Positions 22,791 through 32,580 of a stretch of DNA of 64,000 bases are shown here, in pieces. The notes under the pieces are model-generated. The model saw nothing but the letters and a program-made list of their open reading frames with translations. It ran no database searches and was not told where the DNA came from. The stretch is taken from assembly GCA_051155755.1 (NCBI GenBank), contig DAXETY010000023.1, positions 3,336 through 67,335 of the forward strand, written 5' to 3'. The first letter of the stretch is position 1. Each line of letters begins with the position of its first letter. This DNA is from DAXETY01 sp051155755. GTDB taxonomy: Bacteria; Desulfobacterota; Desulfobacteria; Desulfobacterales; SG8-13. The translations under genes were made by a program, and so were the position numbers.

Positions 22791-24320
22791 CTATGTGCGC
22801 CAGGTGACTGCGTAGAGGTCCTTGCGCCGGCTTTCCAGGTTGCGCACGCTGCCGTACTTGCGCAGTTCCTTCAACAAGTCCAGATCGACGTCGGCCATCA
22901 GCGTCATTTCCGTGTTGGGGGTCGCCTCGGCGGCGACGGCATCATGGGGGAAGGCAAAATCCGACGGGGTGAAAATCGCCGACTGGGCATACTGGATGTC
23001 CATGTTTTCCACGTTCGGCAGATTGCCGACACTGCCGGAGACCGCCACGTAGCATTCGTTTTCGATGGCCCGCGCCTGGGCGCAGCGGCGAATCCGCAGG
23101 TATCCGTTCTTGGTATCGGTCCAGAACGGTACCAGCAGGATCTGCATGCCCTGGTCGGCCAGCAGGCGGGCCAGTTCCGGAAACTCGACGTCGTAGCAGA
23201 CCAGGATGCCGATTTTGCCCACATCGGTTTTGAAAACCTTCAGTTCGCTGCCTCCCTGCAGCCCCCAGTACTCGGCCTCGTCCGGGGTGATGTGCAGCTT
23301 GTACTGTGCATCCCAGGTGCCGTCCCGACGGCACAGAAACGAAACGTTGTAGAGTTTGTCTTCGGTGTACTCGGGCAGGCTGCCGGCCACGATGTTAATG
23401 TTATAGGTGATCGCCATCTGCAGGATTTCATCGCGCAACCGGCCGGTGTCTTCGGCCAGCGCCCGGACGGCCATGGGCGGATCCTGCTGATCGAATTGCG
23501 CCAGCAGAGGGGCATTGAACAGCTCGGGCAGCAGCAAAAGATCGGAGTTGTAGCCCGACACGGTATCCACAAAAAATTCAACCTGCTGCAACAAGGCGTC
23601 GAAGGAGTGCATCATCCGCATCTGCCACTGGGCGACGGCCAGGCGCACGTTGGATTTGCGCCCCCAGACAATCTTTTTGCGCGGTTCGTAGAAAATATTG
23701 CTCCACTCCAGAAATACCGCATGGCTGCGGGAAGCCCCGTCTTCCGGAATGTAGTTGCGGATAATCCGCTTTGGGTAGAAATCGTTGGCCAACTGAAAGG
23801 TGAGCACCGGATCGACGATTTCGCGATTGCGCACTTTTTCGATGTACTGACTCGGAGTCAATTCCCGGTGATGTTCGGCATAGCCGGGAATGCGGCCGCC
23901 GACGATGATGCCCTTCAAGTTGCGTTTTTCGCACAGCTCCTTGCGGGCGTCGTACAACCGGCGCCCCAGGCGCATGCCCCGGTAATCCCTGTGCACGAAC
24001 ATGTCGATGCCGTAGAGATAGTCGCCTTCCGGGTCGTGGGTGTCGAACCTGCCGGCAGACACGATGTCCTCGTAGGAATGGTTGCGCTCCAGGCCGGTGT
24101 AATCGATGATCAGCGTCAGGGCGGCGGCGACCACCCGCCCCTTGTCTTCGACACAGATCTGGCCTTCGGGGAACAGAGACAGCAGGTTGGCATACTCCGG
24201 TTGGGTCCAGGCGCCGCCCATACGGGCGTATGCCTGTTTCATGATGCCGCGGATGTCCTCGTAATCGGACATCCGCAGATTTCGAATTTCAAGCTTGTGC
24301 TCGGTGTTTTCCTCGATCAT
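22791..24320 (-). CDS. GNAT acetyltransferase-nitrilase superfamily fusion
   Basis: A 509-residue two-domain protein. Residues about 10-190 are a GNAT N-acetyltransferase domain, with a MFVHRDYRGMRLGRRLYDAR acetyl-CoA-binding segment. Residues about 220-490 are a carbon-nitrogen hydrolase with the full catalytic triad Glu266 (LLPELF), Lys341 (YKLHIT) and Cys375 (VCYDVEFPE). This fused architecture is a recognised family in bacteria and eukaryotes; the natural substrate is not established. The two domains suggest an amide is hydrolysed and an amine acylated, but that is inference. Convergent with the OmpA lipoprotein gene. Confidence 0.9.
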   Translation of the reverse strand: MIEENTEHKLEIRNLRMSDYEDIRGIMKQAYARMGGAWTQPEYANLLSLFPEGQICVEDKGRVVAAALTLIIDYTGLERNHSYEDIVSAGRFDTHDPEGDYLYGIDMFVHRDYRGMRLGRRLYDARKELCEKRNLKGIIVGGRIPGYAEHHRELTPSQYIEKVRNREIVDPVLTFQLANDFYPKRIIRNYIPEDGASRSHAVFLEWSNIFYEPRKKIVWGRKSNVRLAVAQWQMRMMHSFDALLQQVEFFVDTVSGYNSDLLLLPELFNAPLLAQFDQQDPPMAVRALAEDTGRLRDEILQMAITYNINIVAGSLPEYTEDKLYNVSFLCRRDGTWDAQYKLHITPDEAEYWGLQGGSELKVFKTDVGKIGILVCYDVEFPELARLLADQGMQILLVPFWTDTKNGYLRIRRCAQARAIENECYVAVSGSVGNLPNVENMDIQYAQSAIFTPSDFAFPHDAVAAEATPNTEMTLMADVDLDLLKELRKYGSVRNLESRRKDLYAVTWRT

Positions 24321-24464
24321 GATTACGGTTTCCGATTGTTGGTGCGTGGTCTTGGATTGTTCACTGAAAACGCGATGGCCTTGTGAAGAGAGACCGGCTT
24401 GCCAGCCTGGAAGATGTCTGCCACGCGGTTGCGCTGATAATAAAAATCACTGCGAAAGCGTTTG

Positions 24465-25532
24465 TCAACGATCGCCTTCGCACAAAAACGCCGCCAGGCT
24501 TTTCACCAGCCGTGCCATGTAATCGAAATCCAGGGTTTCCATGGTGTCCGAGGGGCGATGATAATGCGGATTGCGGAAAAAGGCCGAATCGGTGACCATG
24601 ACGGCCGGAAATCCGTTATCCCAGAAGGATGCGTGGTCACTGAGTCGCACCGAGGGAACAATCCAGCCGTTGAGGGGAACTGTGAGAGAAACCACCGGAA
24701 GGTGTCCGCTGCGCTGGAAGCTTTCTTTCAGTCTGCGGGAAAAGTCCCGGGAACCGAAGTTGCCGACAATTCCGATGAAATCGCCGGTGCGGGGGTATCC
24801 GAAAAACATCAGGGGAAACGGATACTGCTGGCAGCCCGGATCCCGGCAGGTATAGCCGACCATCTCCAGGCAGACCATGCCCGTGATCTGCATGCCTTCC
24901 CTACGGGCGGCGGCTGCATACACCCGGCTGCCCATCGACCGGCTGCCGAAAACCGGCGGCTCTTCCAACGCAAAACCGACAAAGGTGACGGTACTCGACG
25001 GAGACGCATCCAGTGTCAGACTGCGGGCGGTTTCCAGCAAAACGGCCACCGCACTGGCGTTATCGTCGGCCCCGACGGTGCCGGCCACCGAATCGTAGTG
25101 GGCCCCGACGATAAAGTGCGCTGCGGAACTGCCCCTGCCCTCGATTCGAGCAACGATGTTGCTCACCGTCAGTTGCTCGTAACGATAGGATTGCCGGCGA
25201 ACCGGAAGCTCGATTTCTTCGAAGCAGGTCTGCAGGTAGTCGGCAGTCAATACCAGATGTTGCGGGACGGCGACGCTGCGCTCGCCGATGGTTTGCGTCA
25301 GCATACGGACATGTTCTTTCAGTCTTGCGGCAATGGACGGAAGATTTTCCGGCATAAGTTGACGGCCTTCCTGCAGGTTATCGGCGTCCGCTGGTAAAAC
25401 TGCGCAAGGGCCCCGGTCGGCAGTGGACGGCAGCGGCGCAAATGTCACTGCGATCAGAAAAATCAAGACCCGTCGGACAACTCCGACGCGGCGGCCGGTC
25501 CAGCGGTGGCTCGGCGTGCCGTTTGCCTTCAC
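24465..25532 (-). CDS. M28 family zinc aminopeptidase
   Basis: A 355-residue peptidase with a basic then hydrophobic N-terminus (VVRRVLIFLIAVTFAPLPSTA), so probably exported or membrane-anchored. The metal site of family M28 can be followed: His145 (GAHYDS), Asp156 (GADDNAS), Glu190/Glu191 (EEPPVFGS) and His325 (HYHRPSD). M28 enzymes remove N-terminal amino acids from peptides. The GTG start overlaps the stop of the upstream membrane protein (GTGA), so the two are translationally coupled. Confidence 0.88.
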   Translation of the reverse strand: MKANGTPSHRWTGRRVGVVRRVLIFLIAVTFAPLPSTADRGPCAVLPADADNLQEGRQLMPENLPSIAARLKEHVRMLTQTIGERSVAVPQHLVLTADYLQTCFEEIELPVRRQSYRYEQLTVSNIVARIEGRGSSAAHFIVGAHYDSVAGTVGADDNASAVAVLLETARSLTLDASPSSTVTFVGFALEEPPVFGSRSMGSRVYAAAARREGMQITGMVCLEMVGYTCRDPGCQQYPFPLMFFGYPRTGDFIGIVGNFGSRDFSRRLKESFQRSGHLPVVSLTVPLNGWIVPSVRLSDHASFWDNGFPAVMVTDSAFFRNPHYHRPSDTMETLDFDYMARLVKSLAAFLCEGDR

Positions 25533-26017
25533 TGCTTTGCACCGCCCTGCGCCCTAGCGGCAAAGGCATGCTCTTTCCAGAATACCGCACTGCTCGCCAG
25601 CAACGCAGCCCCGATACTGCCGTCCAGAAACCCGACGGCCAGCATTGCCGGATAACTTTCGTGGGCCAGGCGGGAGAGGGCGGCACCCGCAAGGACCATC
25701 ACCGCCAGAAAGGCGAAAAACGCCGGCCGGAAAAATTGCCAGAATCTGGGAGTCTTCAGGGCTGCAATCCGCTGCAGGTTGCGACGACAGGCCCCGGCAA
25801 ACAACAATTTCGCCTTGACGGCCCCCAAAATCAGAGCGCCGATGCCGGCCACCCAGGGCCAAAAGGAGCCGGATTTGATTACGGCTGCCATGGCAAGCAA
25901 GCTGCCGCCTTTCACCAGCAGCACGATGCCCCCGGCAATCCAGAAGAAGGCGGCCAAAAAATTGAGGGTTCGATCGGAAATGTTCAAATTGAAGCCAGCT
26001 TGCATCGAACCGGTCAA
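25529..26017 (-). CDS. Hypothetical membrane protein, 162 aa
   Basis: A small integral membrane protein with about four hydrophobic segments, around residues 17-36 (LNFLAAFFWIAGGIVLLVKG), 50-72, 95-115 and 125-150, and Arg/Lys-rich loops (CRRNLQRIAALK). I recognise no family. Its stop overlaps the GTG start of the M28 peptidase, suggesting joint expression. Upstream 26018-26245 contains no supported gene. Confidence 0.65.
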   Translation of the reverse strand: MTGSMQAGFNLNISDRTLNFLAAFFWIAGGIVLLVKGGSLLAMAAVIKSGSFWPWVAGIGALILGAVKAKLLFAGACRRNLQRIAALKTPRFWQFFRPAFFAFLAVMVLAGAALSRLAHESYPAMLAVGFLDGSIGAALLASSAVFWKEHAFAARAQGGAKQ

Positions 26018-26245
26018 CGGCCCGAAACCTTTAAAACGGATTATTGAAGTTCACATTTTCGGAAAATCATCGGTGTCGATGAGAAAATAGCCATGCGTAA
26101 ACCGATGTTATGGAGCCGGATATCTATGGTCAAGGAAAACCTTCCCTCATAGAGGAGGCTACAGGACACAAGCGGCAAGCGTTATTGGAAGATACGCCAA
26201 ATTACAGGCTCCGGCAACCGGGAACGAGAGCGGACTTGCTTTCCG

Positions 26246-26464
26246 TCAGCGGACATCCGAAGAACCGCCGGGTGTTGCGGAACGCCCGCAGTGTTCGGGG
26301 TCGTCAACCAGGAGCTGATTAAACGAATTGCAGCTGCGTACATCTTCGCAGCGGCCTTCGCAGCCGCAGCCGCAGCCCTCGCGGCCCCGAAAACCGCGGT
26401 AGAATTTGCGGACGGTAAAAAATGCCGCGGCGGCAACGACGATAATAACGATGATGGTTTGCAT
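26246..26464 (-). CDS. FeoB-associated Cys-rich membrane protein
   Basis: A 72-residue protein: one N-terminal membrane helix (IIVIIVVAAAAFFTV), then a cysteine cluster CGCGCEGRCEDVRSC. This is the layout of the FeoB-associated Cys-rich family found directly after feoB in many bacteria. The start ATG follows AAGGAAG. It lies 27 bp downstream of feoB on the same strand, so it belongs to the ferrous-iron operon; a role in binding iron at the membrane is inferred. Confidence 0.88.
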   Translation of the reverse strand: MQTIIVIIVVAAAAFFTVRKFYRGFRGREGCGCGCEGRCEDVRSCNSFNQLLVDDPEHCGRSATPGGSSDVR

Positions 26465-26491
26465 GTCGATATACTTCCTTATACGGCACTC

Positions 26492-28705
26492 TCAGAACCC
26501 CAGCGCCGCACCCAGCTGAAACACGCCGACCGCCAGCAGAAACGCCAGCACGGTATTGAATGCCATCGAGAAAAAACCCCACTTCCAGGAGCCGGTTTCC
26601 CGCGAAATACAGACCACGGCAACGAAGCAGGGTGAATAAAACATGACGAACAGAATCAGGCTCAGTGCGGTCAGGGGACGCCAGCCGGGGGTCTCGGTCA
26701 GCTGCATTGCCAGCGGGGTGCTTTGATCCGGTTCGAGCGCACCCATGGAGTAGGCCGTGCCCAGCGTGGAGACGACCACTTCCTTGGCGGCAAAGCCGCC
26801 CACCAGGGCGATGTTGGTGCGCCAGTCGAATCCGGCCCAGCGACTCAGGGGCTCGAGCAGCTTTCCGGTGCGGCCGGCCAGGGAGTGCTGCAGACGGGCT
26901 TCGGCCTCCTGGCGCTCGAGTGACTGCAGCCGCGCGTCCGAGGCTACGGCCGCCGGAACGCCCTGCTCCAGGGCGATCGTGTCCTGGTTCGCATCCAATG
27001 CTGCGACGTCGGCCGCAGCAATGGCCGCCTGCCGGCGGTCATCGAATTCTCGCTGCAGATCCGGCGGCAGGCCCGGAAAGGTCATCATGGCCCACAGCAG
27101 AATCGAAATGCCCAGGATAACCGTTCCGGCCTTGCGGATATACTGCCAGGTGCGCTCCCAGGTGTGGGTCAATACCCCGCGCACGGTGGGCATGCGATAC
27201 GGCGGCAGCTCCATGACAAAGGGCGTGGGTGTGCCCTTGATAATCGTACTGCGCAGCAGGCGCGCCACCAGCAATGCTCCGCCCCAGGAAATCAGGGTGA
27301 GCACAAACATCATCAGCGCCTCCCGGCTGGAGAAAAACGCGGCCACCAGGAGCGCGAAGACCGGCAGCTTGGCACCGCAGTTCATAAATGGAATCGTTAG
27401 AATCGTGGCCAGACGCTCTTTGGGCGATTTCAGGGTGCGCGTGGCCATCACCCCGGGCACGGCACACCCGCCGGCGATTCCGCCGGATACGATATAGGCC
27501 ATCACGGAGCTGCCGTGCAGGCCGAACCACTGGAACACGCGATCGAGCATGAAGGCCACCCGCGCCAGGTAGCCGGAATCCTCCAGAATCGCGATGGCGA
27601 AAAACATGAACAAAATCAGCGGCACAAACCCCAGCACCCCGCCGACGCCGTCGATCAGAGCCGAAATCACAAGAGATTTCAGCGGCCCATCGGCCAGGTG
27701 AGCGTCCACCCGGGCGCTGAGCCAGGCAAACCCGTTTTCCAGCCATCCCACCGGCACGTCGCCGAAAGCGAATGTGAATTGATAGACCGCAAACAATACG
27801 GCCGCCATGATCAGGGGACCGGCAAAACGATGGGTCAGGACCCGATCGAGTCGATCGGAGAACAGCACCCGATCCGGTTTTCCGCTGTGGGCAATGACCC
27901 CCTGGTTGACAATCGAACGGATGAACCCGTAACGCTGGTCGGCGATCATGCTCTCCGGATCGGTCTGCAGGGTGGCTTCCAGGTGTTCGGCCACCGCGGC
28001 CACCGCCTGTTCCAGCTCCCGGGCGAGTTCCGGGTTGCAACTTCGACCGGCTTCCAGCATATGACTGTCGCCTTCCATGTATTTCAGGGCGACCCAGCGC
28101 GGCAGGTAACAATCCATCAGAAATCCCGCGCTTTCGATTTTCTGCACCATCCGGAACAGGGCCCGGTCGATGTCGTGGCCATAGGAAATCTGCAGCACGC
28201 CGCTGGTTCGTTTCTTTTCAGCGAGCCGGGCGGCCGAAGCCATCAACGCCTCCTTGCCGCGCCCGGTGCGCGCAACGGTGGGCACCACCGGCACATCGAG
28301 CAGCGCGGAGAGCTTGTCCGCATCCACTGCAATGCCCCGCAGCTCGGCCGCATCCACCATGTTCAAGGCGATGCACATCGGGATGCCCATCTCCAGCAGC
28401 TGGATCGATAGATACAGGTTACGCTCCAGGTTGGATGCGTCCACGATGTCGATCACCACCGACGGTCTTTCATCGACCAGAAAATCCCGCGCGACGATCT
28501 CTTCCAGCGAGTAGGCGGTCAGCGAATAGGTGCCGGGCAGATCGACGATGGTGTAGCGTTGCTTCTCCCGGCTGTAAACCCCGACTTTTTTTTCCACCGT
28601 GACGCCGGGGTAATTTCCCACGTGCTGGCGGGAGCCGGTCAGGGCGTTGAAAAGAGTGGTTTTTCCCGAGTTGGGATTACCGGCCAATGCGATCATTGCT
28701 GCCAT
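26492..28705 (-). CDS. feoB: Ferrous iron transport protein B
   Basis: A 737-residue inner-membrane Fe(II) transporter. The N-terminal G domain has G1 GNPNSGKTT, G3 DLPGTYSL and G4 NMVD, then a helical spacer domain, and the C-terminal half holds two Gate domains with many membrane segments and the CAVPGVMATRT element. The start overlaps the end of feoA by 29 bp (a second possible ATG at 28696 still overlaps). Expression is likely controlled through the palindrome at 28987. Confidence 0.96.
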   Translation of the reverse strand: MAAMIALAGNPNSGKTTLFNALTGSRQHVGNYPGVTVEKKVGVYSREKQRYTIVDLPGTYSLTAYSLEEIVARDFLVDERPSVVIDIVDASNLERNLYLSIQLLEMGIPMCIALNMVDAAELRGIAVDADKLSALLDVPVVPTVARTGRGKEALMASAARLAEKKRTSGVLQISYGHDIDRALFRMVQKIESAGFLMDCYLPRWVALKYMEGDSHMLEAGRSCNPELARELEQAVAAVAEHLEATLQTDPESMIADQRYGFIRSIVNQGVIAHSGKPDRVLFSDRLDRVLTHRFAGPLIMAAVLFAVYQFTFAFGDVPVGWLENGFAWLSARVDAHLADGPLKSLVISALIDGVGGVLGFVPLILFMFFAIAILEDSGYLARVAFMLDRVFQWFGLHGSSVMAYIVSGGIAGGCAVPGVMATRTLKSPKERLATILTIPFMNCGAKLPVFALLVAAFFSSREALMMFVLTLISWGGALLVARLLRSTIIKGTPTPFVMELPPYRMPTVRGVLTHTWERTWQYIRKAGTVILGISILLWAMMTFPGLPPDLQREFDDRRQAAIAAADVAALDANQDTIALEQGVPAAVASDARLQSLERQEAEARLQHSLAGRTGKLLEPLSRWAGFDWRTNIALVGGFAAKEVVVSTLGTAYSMGALEPDQSTPLAMQLTETPGWRPLTALSLILFVMFYSPCFVAVVCISRETGSWKWGFFSMAFNTVLAFLLAVGVFQLGAALGF

Positions 28706-28943
28706 GTAGGTCCTTTACCTCCACTTCGATAAAATCGGCTTCCTGGTTGCGCAGCGTCAGGGTAAAGCCCATTACCTGCAAGGCAACCGGATCGTAGAGC
28801 GGGGCACGTCCCTTGACCTGAATCGGGGTGCCGGGCACCAGGCCCATGTCCCGAATCCGCCGCCCCAGTTCTCCGCGGGCCTTCACCGCACAGATCACGC
28901 CCTTCTGATTCTCTTTCATCAAGCGCATGTTCATGCAAGCCAT
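28677..28943 (-). CDS. feoA: Ferrous iron transport protein A
   Basis: An 88-residue SH3-like protein that supports FeoB. I use the ATG at 28943 because it follows CGGAGG at a proper distance; the open frame extends to 29000 but runs through the operator. Conserved FeoA features are RRIRDMGLVPGTPIQVKGRA and PVALQVMGFTLTLR. First gene of the feoA-feoB-Cys-rich operon. Confidence 0.93.
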   Translation of the reverse strand: MACMNMRLMKENQKGVICAVKARGELGRRIRDMGLVPGTPIQVKGRAPLYDPVALQVMGFTLTLRNQEADFIEVEVKDLHGSNDRIGR

Positions 28944-28986
28944 CTGGGTCCTCCGTTTTCCGCAGGCTGTGGTGGCCGGCGAGGTT

Positions 28987-29002
28987 GTTTGGTATACCAA
29001 AC
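28987..29002. promoter_or_regulatory. Palindromic operator between feoA and the DtxR-type gene
   Basis: GTTTGGTATACCAAAC is a perfect 16-bp palindrome centred at 28994/28995, 44 bp upstream of the feoA start and about 120 bp upstream of the regulator's start. Position and symmetry suggest the site of the divergently encoded DtxR-family repressor acting on both genes. Confidence 0.75.
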
Positions 29003-29124
29003 TTTATTACAAGTCAACAACATTCATTGTCTGCCCAAAATAAATTTGCAATTCCCCGATTTCAATGGCATGGTTTGATCGACTCACCAAGATGGAGGAG
29101 ATCTTTTTCCCAGAAGGAAGCCCG

Positions 29125-29658
29125 ATGAAGCGAAAAGACGCAAAACTGTCCGAAAGCATGGAAGACTATCTGGAGACCATCCTGTCTCTGGAACAGGAAC
29201 ACAAAGTCGCCCGGGCCAAGGACATTGCCGACAGGATGGGGGTGCTACGGGGCACGGTCACCGGTGCGCTGAAATCGCTGGCCGAAAAAGGGTTGATCAA
29301 CTACGAGCCTTACAGCTTCATCACGCTGACGCCCAAAGGACGTGCCATCGGACGCGAAGTGACCCGCCGCCACGGCATCATCCGGAATTTCCTGGAACAG
29401 GTGCTCGACCTGGATGCCGGCAGCGCCGAACAAAACGCCTGTCGTATGGAGCACGCCATGGACCGGGCCGCGATCGATCGGCTGGTGCGGTTTATCGAAT
29501 ACATCCAATACTGCCCCCGAACCGGCGGGGACTGGGTGGCGGGCTTTACCGACTATTACTCCCGCAGCAACCACGACCGCAATGACTGCCGTGAATGCAT
29601 CGATGCCTGCATGGACCGATTCCGGCAGAAGACCTCCCGAAAAGATTCAGACGCTTAG
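29125..29658 (+). CDS. DtxR/MntR-family metal-dependent transcriptional regulator
   Basis: A protein of 177 residues from ATG 29125 (an open frame extends to 29065; ATG 29125 is favoured by AGAAGGAAG in front and by family length). The winged helix-turn-helix is at about 5-70 (ARAKDIADRMGVLRGTVTGALKSLAEKG), followed by the metal-binding dimerisation domain (CRMEHAMDRAAIDRLVRFIEYI). The C-terminus carries a CRECIDAC cysteine pair. It is divergent from feoA, so it is probably the Fe(II)-responsive repressor of the feo operon. Confidence 0.88.
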   Translation: MKRKDAKLSESMEDYLETILSLEQEHKVARAKDIADRMGVLRGTVTGALKSLAEKGLINYEPYSFITLTPKGRAIGREVTRRHGIIRNFLEQVLDLDAGSAEQNACRMEHAMDRAAIDRLVRFIEYIQYCPRTGGDWVAGFTDYYSRSNHDRNDCRECIDACMDRFRQKTSRKDSDA

Positions 29659-29821
29659 GCAAGGATTGCTGCAAACCGATATTTCGAACTTCCCCCTTTC
29701 ACGCTGGCATTTTCGGCATTACTATCATTTGTTATCCGGGCATGGCCGCTTTTTGCTTTCCCGTCTCGTCGCAATGATGCCGGCCTTATTATCCAACCCA
29801 TGAGGACAAGGAGGACAGACA

Positions 29822-30538
29822 ATGAAAACATTTTTTGTAGCAGTGACGGTCCTGGCTGCGGCCCTGGTCTTGGGTGCCTGTGCGACCACGGGTCCGACCC
29901 CGGAAGAAATGAAGCAAATTCGCAGCGACATCAGCGGTGCATTCAATGTTGCCGAATTCGACCAGGTCGCAGCGATCCAGTACACTTTCAACGCCCAGCT
30001 GCCGCAAGCCCGCGTGCAGCGGTCCTGGACCTGGTGGCCGGCTGAAAACCGGGTGGTTTATTTCGACGGCACCCGCACCACGGAATACAACCGGAACGTG
30101 GCCGCCGGTCTGATGACGAAAGAAATTAAGGAAATCGACGCCATGTTCATCAACGATCAATACTGGCTGCTGTTTCCCTTCCGCGTCGTCTGGGACACCG
30201 TCGCCACGGTTCAGGAAATGGACCCGAAGGCCTCCGTTCCCATCGGCCGGGGCTGGGCCCGATGGGTGCGGGTCTCTTACCCGCCCAGAGGCGGCTACAC
30301 CCCCGGTGATGTGTACGATCTTTATCTGGGGCCCAACCATCGCATCATCCAGTGGGTGTACCACAGGGGCGGCACACCGGAACCGACCCGCATGAGCACC
30401 TGGGAAGCTTACCGCAAGTTCGGGCCGATCATCCTGTCGCTGGACCGCAATGGGCCGGAAGGCAGCAACTTCCGGGTCTGGTTTACCGATGTGGTGGTCA
30501 CCACCACCGCCGGAGACAAATTTGCGGCCGGATTCTAA
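29822..30538 (+). CDS. Conserved hypothetical lipoprotein, 238 aa
   Basis: A clear lipoprotein signal (MKTFFVAVTVLAAALVLGAC, lipobox LGAC, Cys20). The mature part is Trp-rich with a repeated pattern of beta strands (RSWTWWPAENRVVYFDGTRT, WARWVRVSYPPRGGY, VYDLYLGPNHRIIQWVYHRGG), resembling LolA/outer-membrane lipoprotein-sorting folds in appearance, but I cannot name the family. Ribosome site ACAAGGAGG is strong. It lies upstream of the SulP gene but with 161 bp between. Confidence 0.75.
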   Translation: MKTFFVAVTVLAAALVLGACATTGPTPEEMKQIRSDISGAFNVAEFDQVAAIQYTFNAQLPQARVQRSWTWWPAENRVVYFDGTRTTEYNRNVAAGLMTKEIKEIDAMFINDQYWLLFPFRVVWDTVATVQEMDPKASVPIGRGWARWVRVSYPPRGGYTPGDVYDLYLGPNHRIIQWVYHRGGTPEPTRMSTWEAYRKFGPIILSLDRNGPEGSNFRVWFTDVVVTTTAGDKFAAGF

Positions 30539-30699
30539 CCACTGCTCCGAACGGTTTGATTCCGACTGCAGGTGCAAACACTGCGAAGAACCCAGTTGCC
30601 GGGAAAGGAGCAATGCGATAGAAAAATAACGATCCCGAGCACGTCCGCATTGATGAAATCGCCCGGATCGGTCGGCAACCCGCTCTTCAGGAGCCCATC

Positions 30700-32580
30700 G
30701 TGCACGTACACCTGGAAGACTTCGTTCCTTTCGTGAGCTGGTTTCGCAGCTACGGGAGGTCCTACATCCGGGCGGACCTGTTCGCCGGGCTCACCGTGGC
30801 GGTTGTGGCCGTGCCGCAGTCGATGGCCTACGCGATGATCGCAGGGCTGCCGGTACAGTACGGCTTGTATGCCTCCATCGTGCCCACCATCGTCGGCTGC
30901 CTGTGGGGCAGCTCGGCCCACCTGATCACCGGCCCCACCACTGCGGTGTCCCTGGTGGTCTTCAGTTCGCTGGGCGGACTGGCCGAGCCGGGCAGTGGCA
31001 TGTACCTGGAGCTGGCCTTTTTCACGGCACTGCTGGTGGGCGTCATTCAAATCTCGATGGGCATGGCCCGGCTGGGGGCCCTGCTGAACTTCGTGTCGCA
31101 CTCGGTATTGCTGGGCTTTACCGCCGGGGCCGCCGTTCTGATCGCGTTCAAGCAGCTGCCCGGCCTGCTGGGCATCCGCATCGAAAAAAGCAGCATCTTC
31201 TTTCAGTCCCTGTACCGCATATTTGAACAATTGCACCAGTTTCACCTCATCACCCTGCTGCTGGGACTTTTGACCGTGGCGGTGATCCTGGTGTTCAAGC
31301 GCTGGCGCCCCAACTGGCCCGGCACCCTGTTCGCCATGGTCGCGGTGGGTGGCATCACGGCGATCTTCGACCTGGAAGAACGCGGTGTGGCCGTGGTGGG
31401 CGCCATTCCCCAGAGCCTGCCCCCGTTTCACGTGCCGGATGCATCGGTACTGGCCCAAACCGGGCAGCTGGCAGCCGGTGCCCTGGCCATTGCGATCCTG
31501 GGCCTGGTGGAGGCGGTCTCCATTGCCAAGGCCATCGCCGACCGGACCCGGCAGCGCTTGAACATCAATCGTGAATTCGTCGGGCAGGGTCTGGCCAACG
31601 TGGCGGCGGCGTTTTTCAGCGGCTATGCCGGCAGTGGGTCGTTCACCCGCTCGGCCGTCAATTTCCGTTCCGGGGGCCGAACTCCGATAAGCGGCCTTGT
31701 TTCCGGGGTGGCGGTGGCCGTCACGCTGCTGCTGGCCGCTCCGCTGGCGGCCGTACTGCCGCTTTCCGCTCTGGCGGGCGTGCTGATCGTGGTCGCCTAC
31801 GACATGGTGCGCAAGGCCGATATTGTCCGCACCGTGCGGGCCACCCGCAGCGACGCCGCCGTGCTGGTCATCACCTTTCTGTCCACCCTGCTGCTGAACA
31901 TCGAATTTGCCATTTACGTGGGCGTGCTGCTTTCCATCGGCCTGCATCTGGCCAACACCTCTCATCCGCGCATCTACTCGGTGATACCTGATTTGAAGAG
32001 CGGTAAAATGGTGGGCTCCGCTCACGGGGAAACCTGCTGCCAGATGGACATCGTTCAGATCGAAGGTTCGGTGTTTTTCGGCTCGGCCACTTTTGTGCTG
32101 GAAGACCTCCAGCGGCGCCTGCGCAATCATCCGCACACCGCCAACCTGCTGATTCGCATGCACCAGGTCAACACGCTGGATGCCAGCGGCGTGCATGTGC
32201 TGGAAATGCTGCTGGAGGAGATTCGACACCGCGGCGGCGGGCTGTATTTTTCCGGCGTGAATCACCAGGTCTTCGAAGTGATCAAAAACGCAGGGCTTTT
32301 GACGGAAATCGGCGCCGCGCACGTGCGCAGCACCACCGGCACCGCGATTCGCCAGGCCATGCGGGAAAATTTCTGCCCGGCCGTGTGTGCCGCCTGTGCC
32401 TTCGACGTGTTCGTGGAATGCCCCGAGTTGAAACAGGGCAACTGGGAGATCTTCGGCCAGGGCACTCAACCGCGGGTCTGCGTGCTGCCTTCCATGCCGG
32501 CCCCGCCCGGTCAACAGGGAGGGACGGCCAACGCGCCCGATGCAGACACCGAAAACTCGAATCGAAAGAAAATTACATGA
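30700..32580 (+). CDS. SulP/SLC26 family anion permease with STAS domain
   Basis: A 626-residue transporter starting at GTG behind AGGAG. About 11-14 membrane segments fill residues 25-415, with the SulP signature (VPQSMAYAMIAGLPVQYGLY) near the N-terminus; a STAS domain follows at about 435-560. The C-terminus is unusual in holding a cysteine cluster (FCPAVCAACAFDVFVECPEL) after the STAS domain. SulP proteins move sulfate, bicarbonate or other anions. Its stop overlaps the start of a Usp gene (ATGA), so the two are made together. Confidence 0.9.
   Translation: MHVHLEDFVPFVSWFRSYGRSYIRADLFAGLTVAVVAVPQSMAYAMIAGLPVQYGLYASIVPTIVGCLWGSSAHLITGPTTAVSLVVFSSLGGLAEPGSGMYLELAFFTALLVGVIQISMGMARLGALLNFVSHSVLLGFTAGAAVLIAFKQLPGLLGIRIEKSSIFFQSLYRIFEQLHQFHLITLLLGLLTVAVILVFKRWRPNWPGTLFAMVAVGGITAIFDLEERGVAVVGAIPQSLPPFHVPDASVLAQTGQLAAGALAIAILGLVEAVSIAKAIADRTRQRLNINREFVGQGLANVAAAFFSGYAGSGSFTRSAVNFRSGGRTPISGLVSGVAVAVTLLLAAPLAAVLPLSALAGVLIVVAYDMVRKADIVRTVRATRSDAAVLVITFLSTLLLNIEFAIYVGVLLSIGLHLANTSHPRIYSVIPDLKSGKMVGSAHGETCCQMDIVQIEGSVFFGSATFVLEDLQRRLRNHPHTANLLIRMHQVNTLDASGVHVLEMLLEEIRHRGGGLYFSGVNHQVFEVIKNAGLLTEIGAAHVRSTTGTAIRQAMRENFCPAVCAACAFDVFVECPELKQGNWEIFGQGTQPRVCVLPSMPAPPGQQGGTANAPDADTENSNRKKIT

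Noticed and set aside
30535..32514. 659-codon minus-strand frame
   Set aside because: Antisense to the SulP gene; rich in Gln/His/Gly as expected from a shadow frame.
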